A stretch of 64,000 nt of DNA, taken from assembly GCF_012516475.1 (NCBI RefSeq), contig NZ_CP051217.1, forward strand, positions 992,001-1,056,000. Reading direction: 5' to 3'. The position numbers and the translations under genes are program-made. The DNA is from Parasphingorhabdus halotolerans (GTDB lineage: Bacteria > Pseudomonadota > Alphaproteobacteria > Sphingomonadales > Sphingomonadaceae). This document shows positions 1-9,153 of the stretch, in pieces. The first letter of the stretch is position 1. Every line of letters begins with the position of its first letter. The notes under the pieces are model-generated. The model did not search any database, was not told the DNA's origin, and saw nothing but the letters and a program-made list of their open reading frames with translations.

Positions 1-1
1 T

Positions 2-529
2 AAGGTGCGCGTCGTGATATTGGGGCAAGACCCCTATCATGGCCCGGGGCAAGCGCATGGCCTGTGTTTCAGCGTAAAGCCCGGCGTGCGCCCGCCGCCT
101 TCGCTGGTTAATATCTACAAGGAAATGCGCGATGATCTCGGCATTAACCAACCCAATCACGGCTTTCTCGAGCATTGGGCGGAGCAAGGCGTACTCCTGC
201 TCAACAGCGTGCTGACCGTGCAATTGGCCGAGGCAGCATCGCATCGCGGCAAGGGCTGGGAACAATTTACCGATGCGATCATCCGCCTGATCGCAGCCAA
301 GAGCCAACCAGTCGTGTTTCTGCTGTGGGGCAGCTACGCGCAAAAAAAGGCAGCATTTGTGCAGAGTGTGGAACAGGGCGGCAAGCATCTGGTGCTGAAA
401 TCCGTGCACCCTTCACCGCTATCCGCCCATCGCGGGTTTTTGGGCTGCAAACATTTCAGCCAGACAAACGCGTTTCTGGAGAGCAAGGGGCTGTCGCCGA
501 TCAACTGGCTGCTGCCGGAAGTAGAATAA
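2..529 (+). CDS. ung: Uracil-DNA glycosylase, 5' end outside window
   Basis: This enzyme excises uracil from DNA as the first step of base excision repair. The visible 175 codons begin with the family-1 water-activating motif [13 protein letters not shown], and the C-terminal [11 protein letters not shown] loop that contacts the DNA minor groove is present. The reading frame is open to the left edge (Lys-Val-Arg-Val before the motif), so the GTG at position 5 is not the start; roughly the first 55 residues of a usual 225-residue enzyme are missing. The next gene follows after 11 nt, so the two are probably co-transcribed. Confidence 0.96.
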   Translation, partial: KVRVVILGQDPYHGPGQAHGLCFSVKPGVRPPPSLVNIYKEMRDDLGINQPNHGFLEHWAEQGVLLLNSVLTVQLAEAASHRGKGWEQFTDAIIRLIAAKSQPVVFLLWGSYAQKKAAFVQSVEQGGKHLVLKSVHPSPLSAHRGFLGCKHFSQTNAFLESKGLSPINWLLPEVE

Positions 530-540
530 GGAGAAAGCCA

Positions 541-891
541 ATGACCACCAACCGACCGAAAGAACATAAGAGTTTTGACAGTTTCTGGCCATTCTATTTG
601 CAGGAGCACGCCAAGCCAGCGACGCGCAACCTGCATTATATTGGCACCAGTCTGGTTGTCTTGATCGGGATTTACGCTGTTGTCACAGCCAACTGGATGC
701 TCTTGCTGGCGATGCCGCTCGCCGGATATTTCTTTGCATGGATCGCCCATTGGCGGGTGGAGAAAAACCGGCCTGCGACGTTTACCTATCCGCTGTGGTC
801 ATTGATCGCGGACTTCAAGATGTGGAGCTTATGGATCACGGGGCGCTTGAAACCGGAGCTCGAGAAAGCGGGCGTCGAGACCGAAGGCTAA
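541..891 (+). CDS. Mpo1-like (DUF962) membrane protein
   Basis: A 116-residue protein of the DUF962/YGL010w family, whose yeast member Mpo1 is a 2-hydroxy fatty acid dioxygenase. The family signatures seen are an N-terminal YLQEHAKPATRNLHYIGT with two histidines, two central hydrophobic segments (about residues 38-75), and the H-W-R-V-E-K-N-R-P-A-T-F block followed by YPLWSLIADFKMW. The ATG at 541 is chosen because it follows AAGGAGAAAGCC and gives the normal family length; the same frame is open further upstream but only through ung. It sits 11 nt after ung. The enzymatic activity of bacterial members is inferred from the yeast protein. Confidence 0.85.
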   Translation: MTTNRPKEHKSFDSFWPFYLQEHAKPATRNLHYIGTSLVVLIGIYAVVTANWMLLLAMPLAGYFFAWIAHWRVEKNRPATFTYPLWSLIADFKMWSLWITGRLKPELEKAGVETEG

Positions 892-1304
892 TGGTCATTT
901 AGAGCCGCTCCCATCGCCGAGATCAGCTCCTCGACGTCGAGCATCAAATCCAGCTCCTGCTTTTCTACCAGCGTCTGGAGCATACCGTCTTTTTCAATCA
1001 ATATGACGGGCAGCGCAAACCGGGCGGTATTCTCGTAATCACGGGCAAAATCCTGCCGGTGATAAAACTTCTTCTCCATCGGCAGGCTGTCCAGATATTT
1101 CCGCCAGGCCCCGCGCATCGCCAGCGGGCCATGTCCCAATGCACACAAGCTGCAAGGATAGGTCTCCGGACGGACGATCTTGTGCACAGTGTCTTTGATG
1201 CTCGCCAGCAATCCCTCGTCTGCATTGTAGACGAGAATGATCTTTGCGTTGAAATATTCCGGGGCATATTCCGGGTCATGTTCAGGCCTGTTCATGCCTG
1301 CCAT
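888..1304 (-). CDS. Conserved hypothetical protein with CxxC
   Basis: A 138-residue soluble protein that I cannot assign to a function. It has an N-terminal hydrophobic strand (AKIILVYNADEG), a YPCSLCALGHG stretch with a CxxC pair, and a C-terminal acidic helix. The strand followed by CxxC could suggest a thiol or thioredoxin-like fold, but nothing here proves it. It starts 4 nt after the stop of the upstream alpha/beta hydrolase gene, so the two probably form an operon. Its stop overlaps the stop of the convergent DUF962 gene by 4 nt. Confidence 0.75.
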   Translation of the reverse strand: MAGMNRPEHDPEYAPEYFNAKIILVYNADEGLLASIKDTVHKIVRPETYPCSLCALGHGPLAMRGAWRKYLDSLPMEKKFYHRQDFARDYENTARFALPVILIEKDGMLQTLVEKQELDLMLDVEELISAMGAALNDH

Positions 1305-1308
1305 TCGA

Positions 1309-2265
1309 TCATTCTGCGGCGTTGGTTACACCGGTTATCCACGCATCAATATCGCGCGCCACCTGCTCCGGCGTTTCCTCCATCGGCAAATGACCAGCAT
1401 CGGGATAAGTAATCAGCGTGCTCCCCGAAATCGCCGCTTCAAACGCCTTGGCATGGGACAATGGGATGACCGTATCCTGCTCGCCCCAGAGCAACAACAC
1501 AGGCATTTTCAGATTGCCCACTTCCGCCCATTTTTCCGGCTCGCGTTTCGTGTTCATCCGCAGCACCGCAGCCTGACGATTGCCGGGAAATCGCAACATT
1601 TCCCAATAGCGTGTTACCAGTTCATCGGTGATCAGCTCCGGCTTTGCGTAGTTTTGTTCCAGCGAAGATTTGATCAGCGATTTCGGCGTGATATGCGGCA
1701 TCACCCATTGCCCGATGGACGTTTGCGCCAGCCGGGCGCCAAGATATGGCTTTACTTTTTCATCCACCTGCGCGCCCGAGGCGTCGATCAAAACCAGCCC
1801 CAAAGTCCGGTCCGGCACGGAAAGCCCCGCGCGCCAGGTCAGCCAGCCGCCCATGCTGTTGCCCACCCAATAGGCTTTATCGACGCCAACCGTGTCCAGC
1901 ACCTTGGTTGCCGAGGCGATATTGGCATCAGCGCTATAATCATCCGCTCCATGCGGACCGGTCAGGCCATGTCCGGGCAGGTCCAGCGATATCAAGCGAT
2001 ATTTGTCGCCCAGCAATTTGACCAGCGGCTCCCACGTCTGGAGATGTCCGTTGGAACCATGAATCAGCAACAACGGAATACCGGCCTTATTGCCTTCGTC
2101 ACGGTAGTGAATCGTCCCGCCCGCACCGTCATCGACAAATTGCGAAGCGCTATTGGAATATTTCGCAATCATCTCGGCCCGGTCGGTGTCGGGCGTGCGA
2201 AAAATGAAGAATGCCGCGATCAGCACAGCCAGCAGGATGAGAAGAATGCGGATCAATTTTTTCAT
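1309..2265 (-). CDS. Membrane-anchored alpha/beta hydrolase
   Basis: A 318-residue hydrolase of the alpha/beta fold. Residues 1-22 form a hydrophobic membrane anchor or uncleaved signal, so the catalytic domain probably faces the periplasm. The oxyanion-region LIHGSNG, the nucleophile elbow GNSMGG (Ser near residue 137) and the late histidine in DAGHLPMEE are all present, with GHGLTG typical of the haloperoxidase/lipase-like subgroup. The substrate is unknown; an ester is the default expectation. It is the first gene of a two-gene minus-strand unit with the CxxC protein 4 nt downstream. Confidence 0.88.
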   Translation of the reverse strand: MKKLIRILLILLAVLIAAFFIFRTPDTDRAEMIAKYSNSASQFVDDGAGGTIHYRDEGNKAGIPLLLIHGSNGHLQTWEPLVKLLGDKYRLISLDLPGHGLTGPHGADDYSADANIASATKVLDTVGVDKAYWVGNSMGGWLTWRAGLSVPDRTLGLVLIDASGAQVDEKVKPYLGARLAQTSIGQWVMPHITPKSLIKSSLEQNYAKPELITDELVTRYWEMLRFPGNRQAAVLRMNTKREPEKWAEVGNLKMPVLLLWGEQDTVIPLSHAKAFEAAISGSTLITYPDAGHLPMEETPEQVARDIDAWITGVTNAAE

Positions 2266-2425
2266 GGCCGGTTTTCCTTAAAACAATGGATCGGCTAATA
2301 TCGGAAAAGCGGTGGAAGTGCCAAATATTTGATTTTGCAAACCCTCCGGCCGTTAAGTGCTCCTGCGCAGGACCATCAAAGTTTGTCAAAGTTTGGGCCC
2401 AGGAGGCGTTCGGGAATTCGCATTT

Positions 2426-3199
2426 TCAGGATGATTTTTCATCAGATTCTTCAGCGTTTTCAGAAAGTTGCAGCTTGCTTGTGGTAAGTCGCTGCACCTT
2501 CGGCGTATCAATCGCTTCATCTTCCGTTCCACCAGCATCCTGCCGCTGCCAGTGCGGCAATTGGCCGTCCATGATATCGGCTACCGTCAATGCGACGTCG
2601 AGATCGTCCGGCGACATCAGTTTTTCAGGTTCGGCGGGCTGCGCGGGGCCAAGCCGTTTCAGGGCTTCGGCCACAGGCGGGGTCGCAGCTACCGCAGGCT
2701 CTTCATTCAGCGCCCGCATGTCGCGATGGGCATGGCGATAGCGATCCGGTCGATAGGCACGCAGCAGAAACATCAGCAATCGGTCATTATATTTGCGCTT
2801 GGTATAAACATGATGCCCTTCGCGGTCGAGCACGACATCATCGACACCATTGATCGCCCGGTCAAAGGCAATATCCGCCAGCCGCCCGGAAGCCGCGCAA
2901 AGCGCCGCATCCCAGGCCGCCGCAAACCCCTCCGCCCCCGGAGCGCGGCGCAGCTTATAGGCCGCCGTATCCGACATTCCCACCGCCCGCGCTGCATCAA
3001 TCACCACCCCGCTATCGGCAAGCGTCTCGATAAACCGCCGCTGCTTCTCCGGCGTCCACCCATCCTTGCGCCGTTTGCGCGGAACAGGAACCCAGTCATA
3101 ATCGGCGGGATTATGGCCGTGGGCATCAATTTCGGGAGGCTCTGCCTCCGGGTTGTTGTGTTGAGGGAGATTTTGCGGGTCGGTTGGGTGGTTGCTCAT
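2426..3199 (-). CDS. Helix-turn-helix protein, terminase-small-subunit-like
   Basis: A 257-residue putative DNA-binding protein. The core is KDGWTPEKQRRFIETLADSG followed by an Ala-rich helix-turn-helix (VIDAARAVGMSDTAAYKLRR, about residues 71-90) and a FAAAWDAAL helix, a layout I recall from many sphingomonad proteins and resembling phage terminase small subunits. The N-terminus is Pro/Asn-rich and the C-terminal third is acidic and probably disordered. A second family member lies at 17042-17554. The start is the ATG at 3199, exactly 28 nt downstream of the CTTTCCTACA element found in front of all relatives in this window. The biological role is unknown. Confidence 0.75.
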   Translation of the reverse strand: MSNHPTDPQNLPQHNNPEAEPPEIDAHGHNPADYDWVPVPRKRRKDGWTPEKQRRFIETLADSGVVIDAARAVGMSDTAAYKLRRAPGAEGFAAAWDAALCAASGRLADIAFDRAINGVDDVVLDREGHHVYTKRKYNDRLLMFLLRAYRPDRYRHAHRDMRALNEEPAVAATPPVAEALKRLGPAQPAEPEKLMSPDDLDVALTVADIMDGQLPHWQRQDAGGTEDEAIDTPKVQRLTTSKLQLSENAEESDEKSS

Positions 3200-3227
3200 G
3201 GGGGCTGATATAACCCATTTGGTTTGT

Positions 3228-3240
3228 TGTAGGAAAGGGT
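3228..3240 (-). promoter_or_regulatory. Conserved upstream element, copy A
   Basis: On the minus strand this reads ACCCTTTCCTACA and ends exactly 28 nt before the ATG of the HTH gene at 2426-3199. The spacer sequence is unrelated to that of the other four copies, so the spacing rather than the spacer is conserved. Its function (promoter box, operator or RNA leader element) is not known. Confidence 0.6.
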
Positions 3241-3486
3241 GTTTTGGAGTGCTTTGTTTTCAGAGATTGTTTCCAGAGCGAATATGGCTGTGTCATTTTT
3301 GAATGCAGGAACTGGGTGGGTTGCTATCTGTCCGCTATTGGAAGCCAAGAAGCAATCCAGGGTCTAGAGGCGATAAACGCTGATCGCAGCTTTGCGACCA
3401 AGAGTGAATATTGTTAGTAGCTGTTGTTCGGAAAGTCCTAACCGTAGTTTTCTAGCTTTTTTCGGGCGACTTTGTTTCGATGCGGA

Positions 3487-5349
3487 TCAGGCGGGCCGCC
3501 ATCGGGTCGAATGCGGTGTTTTGCAAAGGCGCCTAGGCATTTTCGTTTCTGCGCCATTGATGATTACAATATCATTGACAATCATACAGGTCCGTCCAGC
3601 CATTTCTCCGGTATGTTTTTTGGCCAAACCCCGCTCCAAATATTGAACAGTGGCCAGATTTACCCGCGCGGCAACCGTATCTTGATGCTCAAAACCGTGA
3701 GTCCGCTCGCTGGTTTCGAGCACCAACCGAAAGAGCAATTCTGCCTCGGCGTATCGGCCTTGCTCCTGCAGGGAAACAGCAAGATTGTTCGCGGCTGTAA
3801 GGGTTTCAGGAGCATCTGGCCCCATCTGTTTTTTTGCGGAAGTCTGGGAACGACTCATAAGCTGTTGGGCTTCCGCATGGCGCCCCTGCGAGATCAGCAA
3901 GCTCGCAAGGTTGTTGATGAGTGTTAGCGTACGCGGATGTTCGGACCCGTTCACTCGATTGCTCGATTCGAGCGCCCGGCGATAGAGCGGTTCGGCCTCT
4001 TCGGGACGGCCCTGTGACTGATACAGCAAGGCCAAATTGTTCATGGTTACGAGCGTAGCAGGATGCTCTCGACCCAATGTGCGTTCTCGCGCTTCCAGCG
4101 CCCGGAGAAAAAGCGGTTCCGCTTCGGCATGTCGGCCCTGAACACGATATAGAACTGCCAGATCGTTGACCGATGCGAGCGTATCTGGATGATCTGGCCC
4201 CAGGGTTCGTTCACGCGCTTCGAGCGCGCGCAGAAAAAGCTGCTCCGCTTCAGCATGACGAACCTGATCGCTATATAACAGCGCCAGGTTGTTGACCGAG
4301 TTCAGCGTGCCAGGATGTTCCACTCCCAAGGTTCGTTCCCGGGTTTGCAATGCGCGGCGCAAAAGCCGCTCCGCATCGGCATAACGACCTTGATTGCGAT
4401 ACAGCTCCGCAAGATTGCTCAACGACCTGAGCGTATCGGGATGGTCGGATCCCAGAGTCCGTTCCATTGTCTCTAACCCGCGCAGAAAAAGCTCCTCCGC
4501 TTCGGTATAGCGGGCTTGCCGTTTATACAACACCGCGAGATTGTTGACCGATCCGAGTGTGTCTCGATGATCCGAACCCAAGGTCTGCTCATCCGATTCA
4601 AGTGCACGCAGACTAAGCACTTCAGCATCGGAATAGCGGCCTTGGTTGGAGTAAAGTAGCGCGAGATTACTGACCAAACTGACCGTCCTTGAGTGCCCTG
4701 ACCCCAGAGTCCGCTCGGCAGTCTCCAGCGCGCGCAGATACAGCGGCTCTGCCTCGGCGTATCGACCTTGTTCTTTGTACAATATTGCAAGATCGTTAAT
4801 CGATGCAAGAGTATCAGGATGGTCCGGCCCCAAGGTCCGCTCACGGGTTTGCAGCACGCGCAGAAAAAGCGGTTCTGCATCGGAATAGCGACCTTGTTCT
4901 GTATATAGTATTGCGAGATTTCGAACCAAGCTGATCGATAATGGATTATCTCTCCCAAGAATCCGTTCTGAATCCTGCAGTGCGCGCAAGAAGACTGGTT
5001 CCGCTTCGCTATAACGTCCTTGTCTGCGATAATACCCCGCAAGTGCATTCATCGCAGCCAACGTATCGGGATGTTCTGCCCCAAACGCTTCCTTGGCAAT
5101 ACTAAGTGCCTGCTCTGCCAAATCGGCTGCTTGATCATAGTTTCCGGCGACTTGTTGCTCAGTTGCTTGAGACAAGAGTTGCCCTACCTTTTCTGTCGCT
5201 ATGCTCAATGTTGGCGCGACGCGGGGCGATGCTGTCAACGGAACCGACAGAGTTATCGCAAAGCCAATGCAGAGATAAATCAGATGAGTAAGATTGAAAC
5301 GATTCAATCGAAAGGTTAGAAACAGGACCGAACTGTTATTGCCACCCAT
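3487..5349 (-). CDS. Exported TPR-repeat protein with surface-antigen-like tail
   Basis: A 620-residue protein built from 12 consecutive 42-residue tetratricopeptide repeats of the kinesin-light-chain/TPR_12 type, consensus GRYAEAEPLFLRALE then RTLGPDHPDTLASVNNLA. Repeats occupy about residues 70-575. The N-terminus has a hydrophobic stretch (LIYLCIGFAITLSVPLTAS) that looks like a signal peptide, so the repeats are likely periplasmic or cell-surface protein-binding modules. The last 36 residues (two Cys, DIVIINGAETK, LCK) resemble the tail of the caspase-like protein at 34400-36628 and, more loosely, the C-terminal domain of 17-kDa surface antigens. No enzyme domain is present. About 275 nt upstream hold no gene. 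Confidence 0.85.
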   Translation of the reverse strand: MGGNNSSVLFLTFRLNRFNLTHLIYLCIGFAITLSVPLTASPRVAPTLSIATEKVGQLLSQATEQQVAGNYDQAADLAEQALSIAKEAFGAEHPDTLAAMNALAGYYRRQGRYSEAEPVFLRALQDSERILGRDNPLSISLVRNLAILYTEQGRYSDAEPLFLRVLQTRERTLGPDHPDTLASINDLAILYKEQGRYAEAEPLYLRALETAERTLGSGHSRTVSLVSNLALLYSNQGRYSDAEVLSLRALESDEQTLGSDHRDTLGSVNNLAVLYKRQARYTEAEELFLRGLETMERTLGSDHPDTLRSLSNLAELYRNQGRYADAERLLRRALQTRERTLGVEHPGTLNSVNNLALLYSDQVRHAEAEQLFLRALEARERTLGPDHPDTLASVNDLAVLYRVQGRHAEAEPLFLRALEARERTLGREHPATLVTMNNLALLYQSQGRPEEAEPLYRRALESSNRVNGSEHPRTLTLINNLASLLISQGRHAEAQQLMSRSQTSAKKQMGPDAPETLTAANNLAVSLQEQGRYAEAELLFRLVLETSERTHGFEHQDTVAARVNLATVQYLERGLAKKHTGEMAGRTCMIVNDIVIINGAETKMPRRLCKTPHSTRWRPA

Positions 5350-5568
5350 CTTTCCCCTCCGCCAAGCGCATCACCACAATAGTGCAGTGGTCGGCATTTG
5401 CCTAGTGTCTGCTTTGGGCTCGATCCAAGGCTTATGGGATTGCCTAAACGGCAATAATTGTAGCGCTTGCGGAATGTCCACTATCAGTTCTGAAATGTCA
5501 GCCTATGCTTCCATAGCGAGGCATTCGGCAGCGTGCCAATATTCTCATTTTCCGCCAAACACCCATCC

Positions 5569-5603
5569 AAAAAAAGGGCGAAGATACTTTCGCATCCCCG
5601 CCC
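5569..5603 (-). terminator. Rho-independent terminator of the cold-shock gene
   Basis: On the minus strand GGGCGGGGATG pairs with TATCTTCGCCC (11 pairs including three G-U), closing a 6-nt CGAAAG loop, followed by seven T residues. It lies 22 nt after the stop codon of the cold-shock gene. Confidence 0.85.
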
Positions 5604-5624
5604 CCTAAAAATCTGTTTGCCGGC

Positions 5625-5831
5625 TTAAGCCTGTTGCAGGTTTACTGCAGCTTTTTTGCCGTTGTTACCGGTTTCAACGTCATAGCTAAGACGTTGCTCT
5701 TTCTCGAGGGTCTGCATGCCAGCAGCTTGAACCGCAGTGATGTGCACGAAGCTGTCATCGCCGCCGTCTTCAGGAGCGATAAAGCCATAGCCTTTGTCTG
5801 CGTTGAAAAATTTTACTGTGCCTGTAGGCAT
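5625..5831 (-). CDS. Cold-shock domain protein (CspA family)
   Basis: A 68-residue single cold-shock domain protein, an RNA/ssDNA chaperone. The two RNA-binding motifs are visible: KGYGFIAPE (RNP1) and FVHI (RNP2), after the standard TGTVKFFN opening. I choose the ATG at 5831, giving MPTGTVKFF, because it matches the family start and follows AATAGGAATAAGAAT; an upstream in-frame ATG at 5849 would add six atypical residues. The region upstream to about 6100 is gene-free and could hold the long 5' leader usual for csp mRNAs. A strong terminator follows. Confidence 0.95.
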   Translation of the reverse strand: MPTGTVKFFNADKGYGFIAPEDGGDDSFVHITAVQAAGMQTLEKEQRLSYDVETGNNGKKAAVNLQQA

Positions 5832-6104
5832 ATTCTTATTCCTATTCATTACTTAATTATGCTTGTTCCAGACGGGTTTGCCGGGATCAAACGGGTAGCC
5901 AACTTCGAGAAAAGGGAAAAAGAGTATGCGGTACAGAATATCAGATTAATGATATCTTGTGCGCGCGAAACCATAATTTCGTCGAGACGCGATTGATTAG
6001 CAAAGATCACCATAGCAGCAACTTGCCGACTAAGCAAATGTTGTCGGAACCCAAATTGGCTTTGCGGGATTTGGCGTTTCATCCATCGGACGAAATGTGT
6101 ACCT

Positions 6105-6767
6105 ATGCAATCCATGACACAAAAAATCCATAGCTTCATCCTCCTTGCCGCAACCCTGCCTGCGCTGGCCGCCTGTGAACCAACCCCCGCCGAACCGGAT
6201 GCAACCAACCCGCAGGATGTGTTTTTCGAGCGCCTGACCCTGCTGTGCAACAAGGCCTATTCGGGAAGTCTCGTCTCCACCCAGGAGGCTGACGCCGAGA
6301 TGGCCGGAAAACCGATGATCATGCATGTGACCAATTGCACGCGCAACGAGGTCTATATCCCCTTCCACATCGGCGCGAGTGACGGCACGCAGGACGGCAC
6401 TTGGGATAGATCCCGAACGTGGATTATCACCCGTACCGATGATGGCATAAGGCTGAAGCATCGCCATCGCCATGAAGACGGCACGCTCGACGCGGTGACC
6501 AACTATGGCGGCGACACTGCCGGTCAGGGCAGCGAAACGCGGCAGGAGTTTCCCGTAGATGCCGAAACCATTGCCTCGTTCAAGGCCAATGATCTGGAGC
6601 AATCGGTCACTAACACCTGGGCGGTCGAGATCAGCCCGCCTGGCAAAAAAGATGCGAAGTTTGCTTATGAACTGCGCCGCCCTGCTGCGGCCGGTGGACG
6701 GCATTTCCGGGTGGAGTTTGATCTTTCCAAGCCGGTTGACATACCGCCGCAAGCATGGGGTGAATGA
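6105..6767 (+). CDS. Putative lipoprotein, unknown function
   Basis: A 220-residue exported protein. Residues 1-23 form a lipoprotein signal peptide ending in the lipobox L-A-A-C (Cys24), so it is probably anchored to a membrane facing the periplasm. The mature part carries two further cysteines (LLCNKA and TNCTRN) that could form a disulfide, and no domain that I recognise. An alternative start is the ATG at 6114. It is followed after 61 nt by the DoxX-like gene on the same strand. Confidence 0.75.
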   Translation: MQSMTQKIHSFILLAATLPALAACEPTPAEPDATNPQDVFFERLTLLCNKAYSGSLVSTQEADAEMAGKPMIMHVTNCTRNEVYIPFHIGASDGTQDGTWDRSRTWIITRTDDGIRLKHRHRHEDGTLDAVTNYGGDTAGQGSETRQEFPVDAETIASFKANDLEQSVTNTWAVEISPPGKKDAKFAYELRRPAAAGGRHFRVEFDLSKPVDIPPQAWGE

Positions 6768-6828
6768 CAGGCGCCTGGCTAGCGATCAGCGTTTTTCGTA
6801 AACACAGTAACGAGAATGGGCGGGTGCG

Positions 6829-7272
6829 ATGACCGATGACATTCAAAAACATGGCCTGTTGCGGCGCATTTTCCGCTTGGTCCTGGTGGCATTTTATCTG
6901 GTAGCGGGGATTGCGCATATCCAAAACCCGGCAGGCTTTCTCGCGATCACGCCAGGCTGGGTGCCTTTTCCCGGGCAGGTCGTATTCCTGACCGGGGTTG
7001 CTGAAATTGCCGGTGCCATCGGCCTGATGATCCCGCCCCGGCTTATCCCGCATGTGCGCTATGCGGCGGGAATTGGCCTCGCGCTCTATGCGCTGTGTGT
7101 GTATCCCGCCAATGTGAACCATGCGATCAACAATATCGCAATCGGCGGAGAGACGGCAAGCCGGTGGTATCACGGCCCTCGCCTGCTGTTTCAGCCGGTG
7201 TTTATCTGGTGGGCACTGATTGCAGGCGGGGTCATCAACTGGCCGTTCAAAAAGGCTAACGTCAGGGTTTAG
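6829..7272 (+). CDS. DoxX-like integral membrane protein
   Basis: A 147-residue protein with four hydrophobic segments (about residues 14-30, 46-65, 77-94 and 116-137). The pattern LVAGIAHIQNP and the G-x-x-E-I-A-G-A-I-G-L block in the second segment are typical of the DoxX/DoxD-like family of small quinone-associated or stress membrane proteins. The exact role is unknown. The start is the ATG at 6829. The transporter gene on the opposite strand converges with it, the stops being 13 nt apart. Confidence 0.8.
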   Translation: MTDDIQKHGLLRRIFRLVLVAFYLVAGIAHIQNPAGFLAITPGWVPFPGQVVFLTGVAEIAGAIGLMIPPRLIPHVRYAAGIGLALYALCVYPANVNHAINNIAIGGETASRWYHGPRLLFQPVFIWWALIAGGVINWPFKKANVRV

Positions 7273-7285
7273 CTCCTAGCCAAAT

Positions 7286-8800
7286 TCAAGTGACGCTATT
7301 TGTCGCTGCCCGATCTGCCAGATCACGCACGGTTTGCTCATGTTTATTCCGGTCGATCCGGTAAAATCCGATAATCGCGACCATGGTCAGCCATATCGCC
7401 AGAATGACCGGCACGTAGACCGCGCCGAGCAACCACAAGGTATCATCCGAAACTTCGCCCTGCTGCGCGCCTGCCGCCAGACCAACGGCCGAAATGACAA
7501 AGCCTGCGACGACAATCCCGAAGCCTTCGCCAAATTTCCTCATGAAGGTTGCCGCTGCGAAGAACAGCCCTTCGGAACGATTGCCGGTCTTCATCTCGCC
7601 CTGTTCTACGAGATCTGCCATCATCGATGCCGCCAATATCTGGTAGCAAACGATCAAACCCACATCGATTGTGTTGGCCACCAAAATAATCCAGAAAATC
7701 TCCGGTGTACCGTTTGCTGGCAATACGTCGATCAGACGCAGGAATATGGGCATGGGAGCGCCAGTAAACGCGATAAGACCGATGATGATAGCGCCACGTT
7801 TTTTGCCGATCTTCCTCGTGATAATTGGTGCCAGAGCGCCACCAATGAACGCAGAGAGAAAGACGCCAAAGGTGATCGCGCCGATCTGCGCCGAATTGAA
7901 ACCCCAGTAATATGTTGAGAAATAAAACGCCAAACCAGCCGCCAGCCCGCTCGCCGTATAGCCAAGCAGCGAAGCGAAAAACAGCGCGAAAAAGGAGCTG
8001 CTGGATACCGTCTGATAAATCTCCTTGAAGATCATCTTCAGGGTCATGTCCCTTTTCGGCGGTGCTTTGCGAAGGCGGGGAATATAGTGGTGCGTACCAA
8101 GCGCTGAAATCATAATCGCACCGAACATAACCAAAGATCCGAACAGTCCGTAAAAGGCATAGGCATCAGGGTTAAATTGTCCGTTTGTGATAGCAACCGT
8201 AACAAAGGCCGGGAAAATCAACGCGAACGCGATGACAGACATCGCATTGCCGCCAAACCAGGCAAAGAAATAGCGAAAACTGAGGATGCTGCTGCGCTCG
8301 TCATAATCTGTCGTCAATTCAGGGGCAAGTGCAGCGCTGGGCGTCTCGTAAACTGTAATGAACGTGCGCGTGATAATCACCAGTATCACGATATACCAGA
8401 ACAAGGCCTGATCGCTCCACCCTTCCGGCGGCGTCCAGATGAAATAATAGCTCAGTGCCACAGGGACTGCTGCGGCATACATGAAGGGGTGCCTGCGCCC
8501 CCATTTGGACCGAAAATTGTCAGACCAATAGCCCATGATCGGATCACTAAGGGCATCTGCCACCAGTGCGATCAGGATTGCAAAGCTAACCAGCCGCGCG
8601 TCCATACCGACGACTTGGGCATAAAATAATAACAGAAAATATTTGAGCCCGGCGTCCTTGACGCCATATGCTGCGGACCCAAAGCCATAAGCCAGTTTTG
8701 TCCAAAAAGACGGCTTCTGTCCCGACACGTAAGACGCTGTGGCTTCCGTCAAATTTTCTCCCCTGCTGCGTTGTACTAGCATTCTGTTGACGCTGATCAC
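7286..8800 (-). CDS. MFS transporter, GPH (MelB-like) family
   Basis: A 504-residue secondary transporter with about 12 membrane-spanning segments. The motif DALSDPIMGYWSDNFRSKWG followed by RRHPF is diagnostic of the glycoside-pentoside-hexuronide:cation symporter family, in which the first Asp residues take part in cation and sugar binding. Sugar or sugar-acid uptake with Na+ or H+ is the family expectation; the substrate cannot be read here, and no catabolic gene is adjacent. An internal ATG at 8782 is an equally plausible start. Confidence 0.88.
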   Translation of the reverse strand: MISVNRMLVQRSRGENLTEATASYVSGQKPSFWTKLAYGFGSAAYGVKDAGLKYFLLLFYAQVVGMDARLVSFAILIALVADALSDPIMGYWSDNFRSKWGRRHPFMYAAAVPVALSYYFIWTPPEGWSDQALFWYIVILVIITRTFITVYETPSAALAPELTTDYDERSSILSFRYFFAWFGGNAMSVIAFALIFPAFVTVAITNGQFNPDAYAFYGLFGSLVMFGAIMISALGTHHYIPRLRKAPPKRDMTLKMIFKEIYQTVSSSSFFALFFASLLGYTASGLAAGLAFYFSTYYWGFNSAQIGAITFGVFLSAFIGGALAPIITRKIGKKRGAIIIGLIAFTGAPMPIFLRLIDVLPANGTPEIFWIILVANTIDVGLIVCYQILAASMMADLVEQGEMKTGNRSEGLFFAAATFMRKFGEGFGIVVAGFVISAVGLAAGAQQGEVSDDTLWLLGAVYVPVILAIWLTMVAIIGFYRIDRNKHEQTVRDLADRAATNSVT

Positions 8801-8940
8801 ACTGACTAGTTTGATATGCGCATCATACGCAAGGAAAGAGTTAGTTGCGCAGAACAGGCATTCCTACTCTCGCTTCCGGTCGTAAAGTAGACACAGGCAT
8901 GCTATAACGGCGCATATGATAGTGCAAACAGGAGTTAAAT

Positions 8941-9093
8941 ATGAAACCCGACGGCGACAAAATCGAAGTTACGGAACGCGAAGCTGCAAATATTCCGCGT
9001 AAACCTCACCAAGTTCGATGGGTCCTGGCCGCTTCACTTCTTCTAGCCATAATTGTGCTATCCATCGTCTGGATTATTCCAGCCCTAGGCTAA
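8941..9093 (+). CDS. Small single-pass membrane protein
   Basis: A 50-residue reading frame preceded by CAGGAGTTAAAT, a good ribosome binding site. Residues 1-24 are charged and hydrophilic (with EVTERE), and residues 25-47 form one hydrophobic helix (WVLAASLLLAIIVL then SIVWII). Small proteins of this N-cytoplasmic/one-helix layout occur in sphingomonads, but I know no function. A hairpin with a short T-run follows 38 nt after the stop, which supports a real transcription unit. Confidence 0.65.
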   Translation: MKPDGDKIEVTEREAANIPRKPHQVRWVLAASLLLAIIVLSIVWIIPALG

Positions 9094-9131
9094 CTTTTTG
9101 AAGCCCTGAACACCAGGACTTAGACAAAAAA

Positions 9132-9153
9132 CCGAGAAGCTCGGATATTTTTG
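9132..9153 (+). terminator. Weak rho-independent terminator
   Basis: CCGAG and CTCGG form a 5-bp stem around AAG, followed by ATATTTTTG. It is placed to end the transcript of the small membrane protein. The short stem makes it a moderate call. Confidence 0.5.

Noticed and set aside
175..540. Long upstream extension of the Mpo1-like reading frame
   Set aside because: It runs out of frame through ung; the ATG at 541 has a good binding site and gives the family length.
1237..2298. 353-codon plus-strand frame opposite the alpha/beta hydrolase
   Set aside because: Arg/His/Gln-rich shadow with no motif, while the opposite strand encodes a complete hydrolase.
3600..5150. Regular repeats that might be taken for a CRISPR array
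   Set aside because: Period of 126 bp within an open frame and no unique spacers; it is the TPR coding region.
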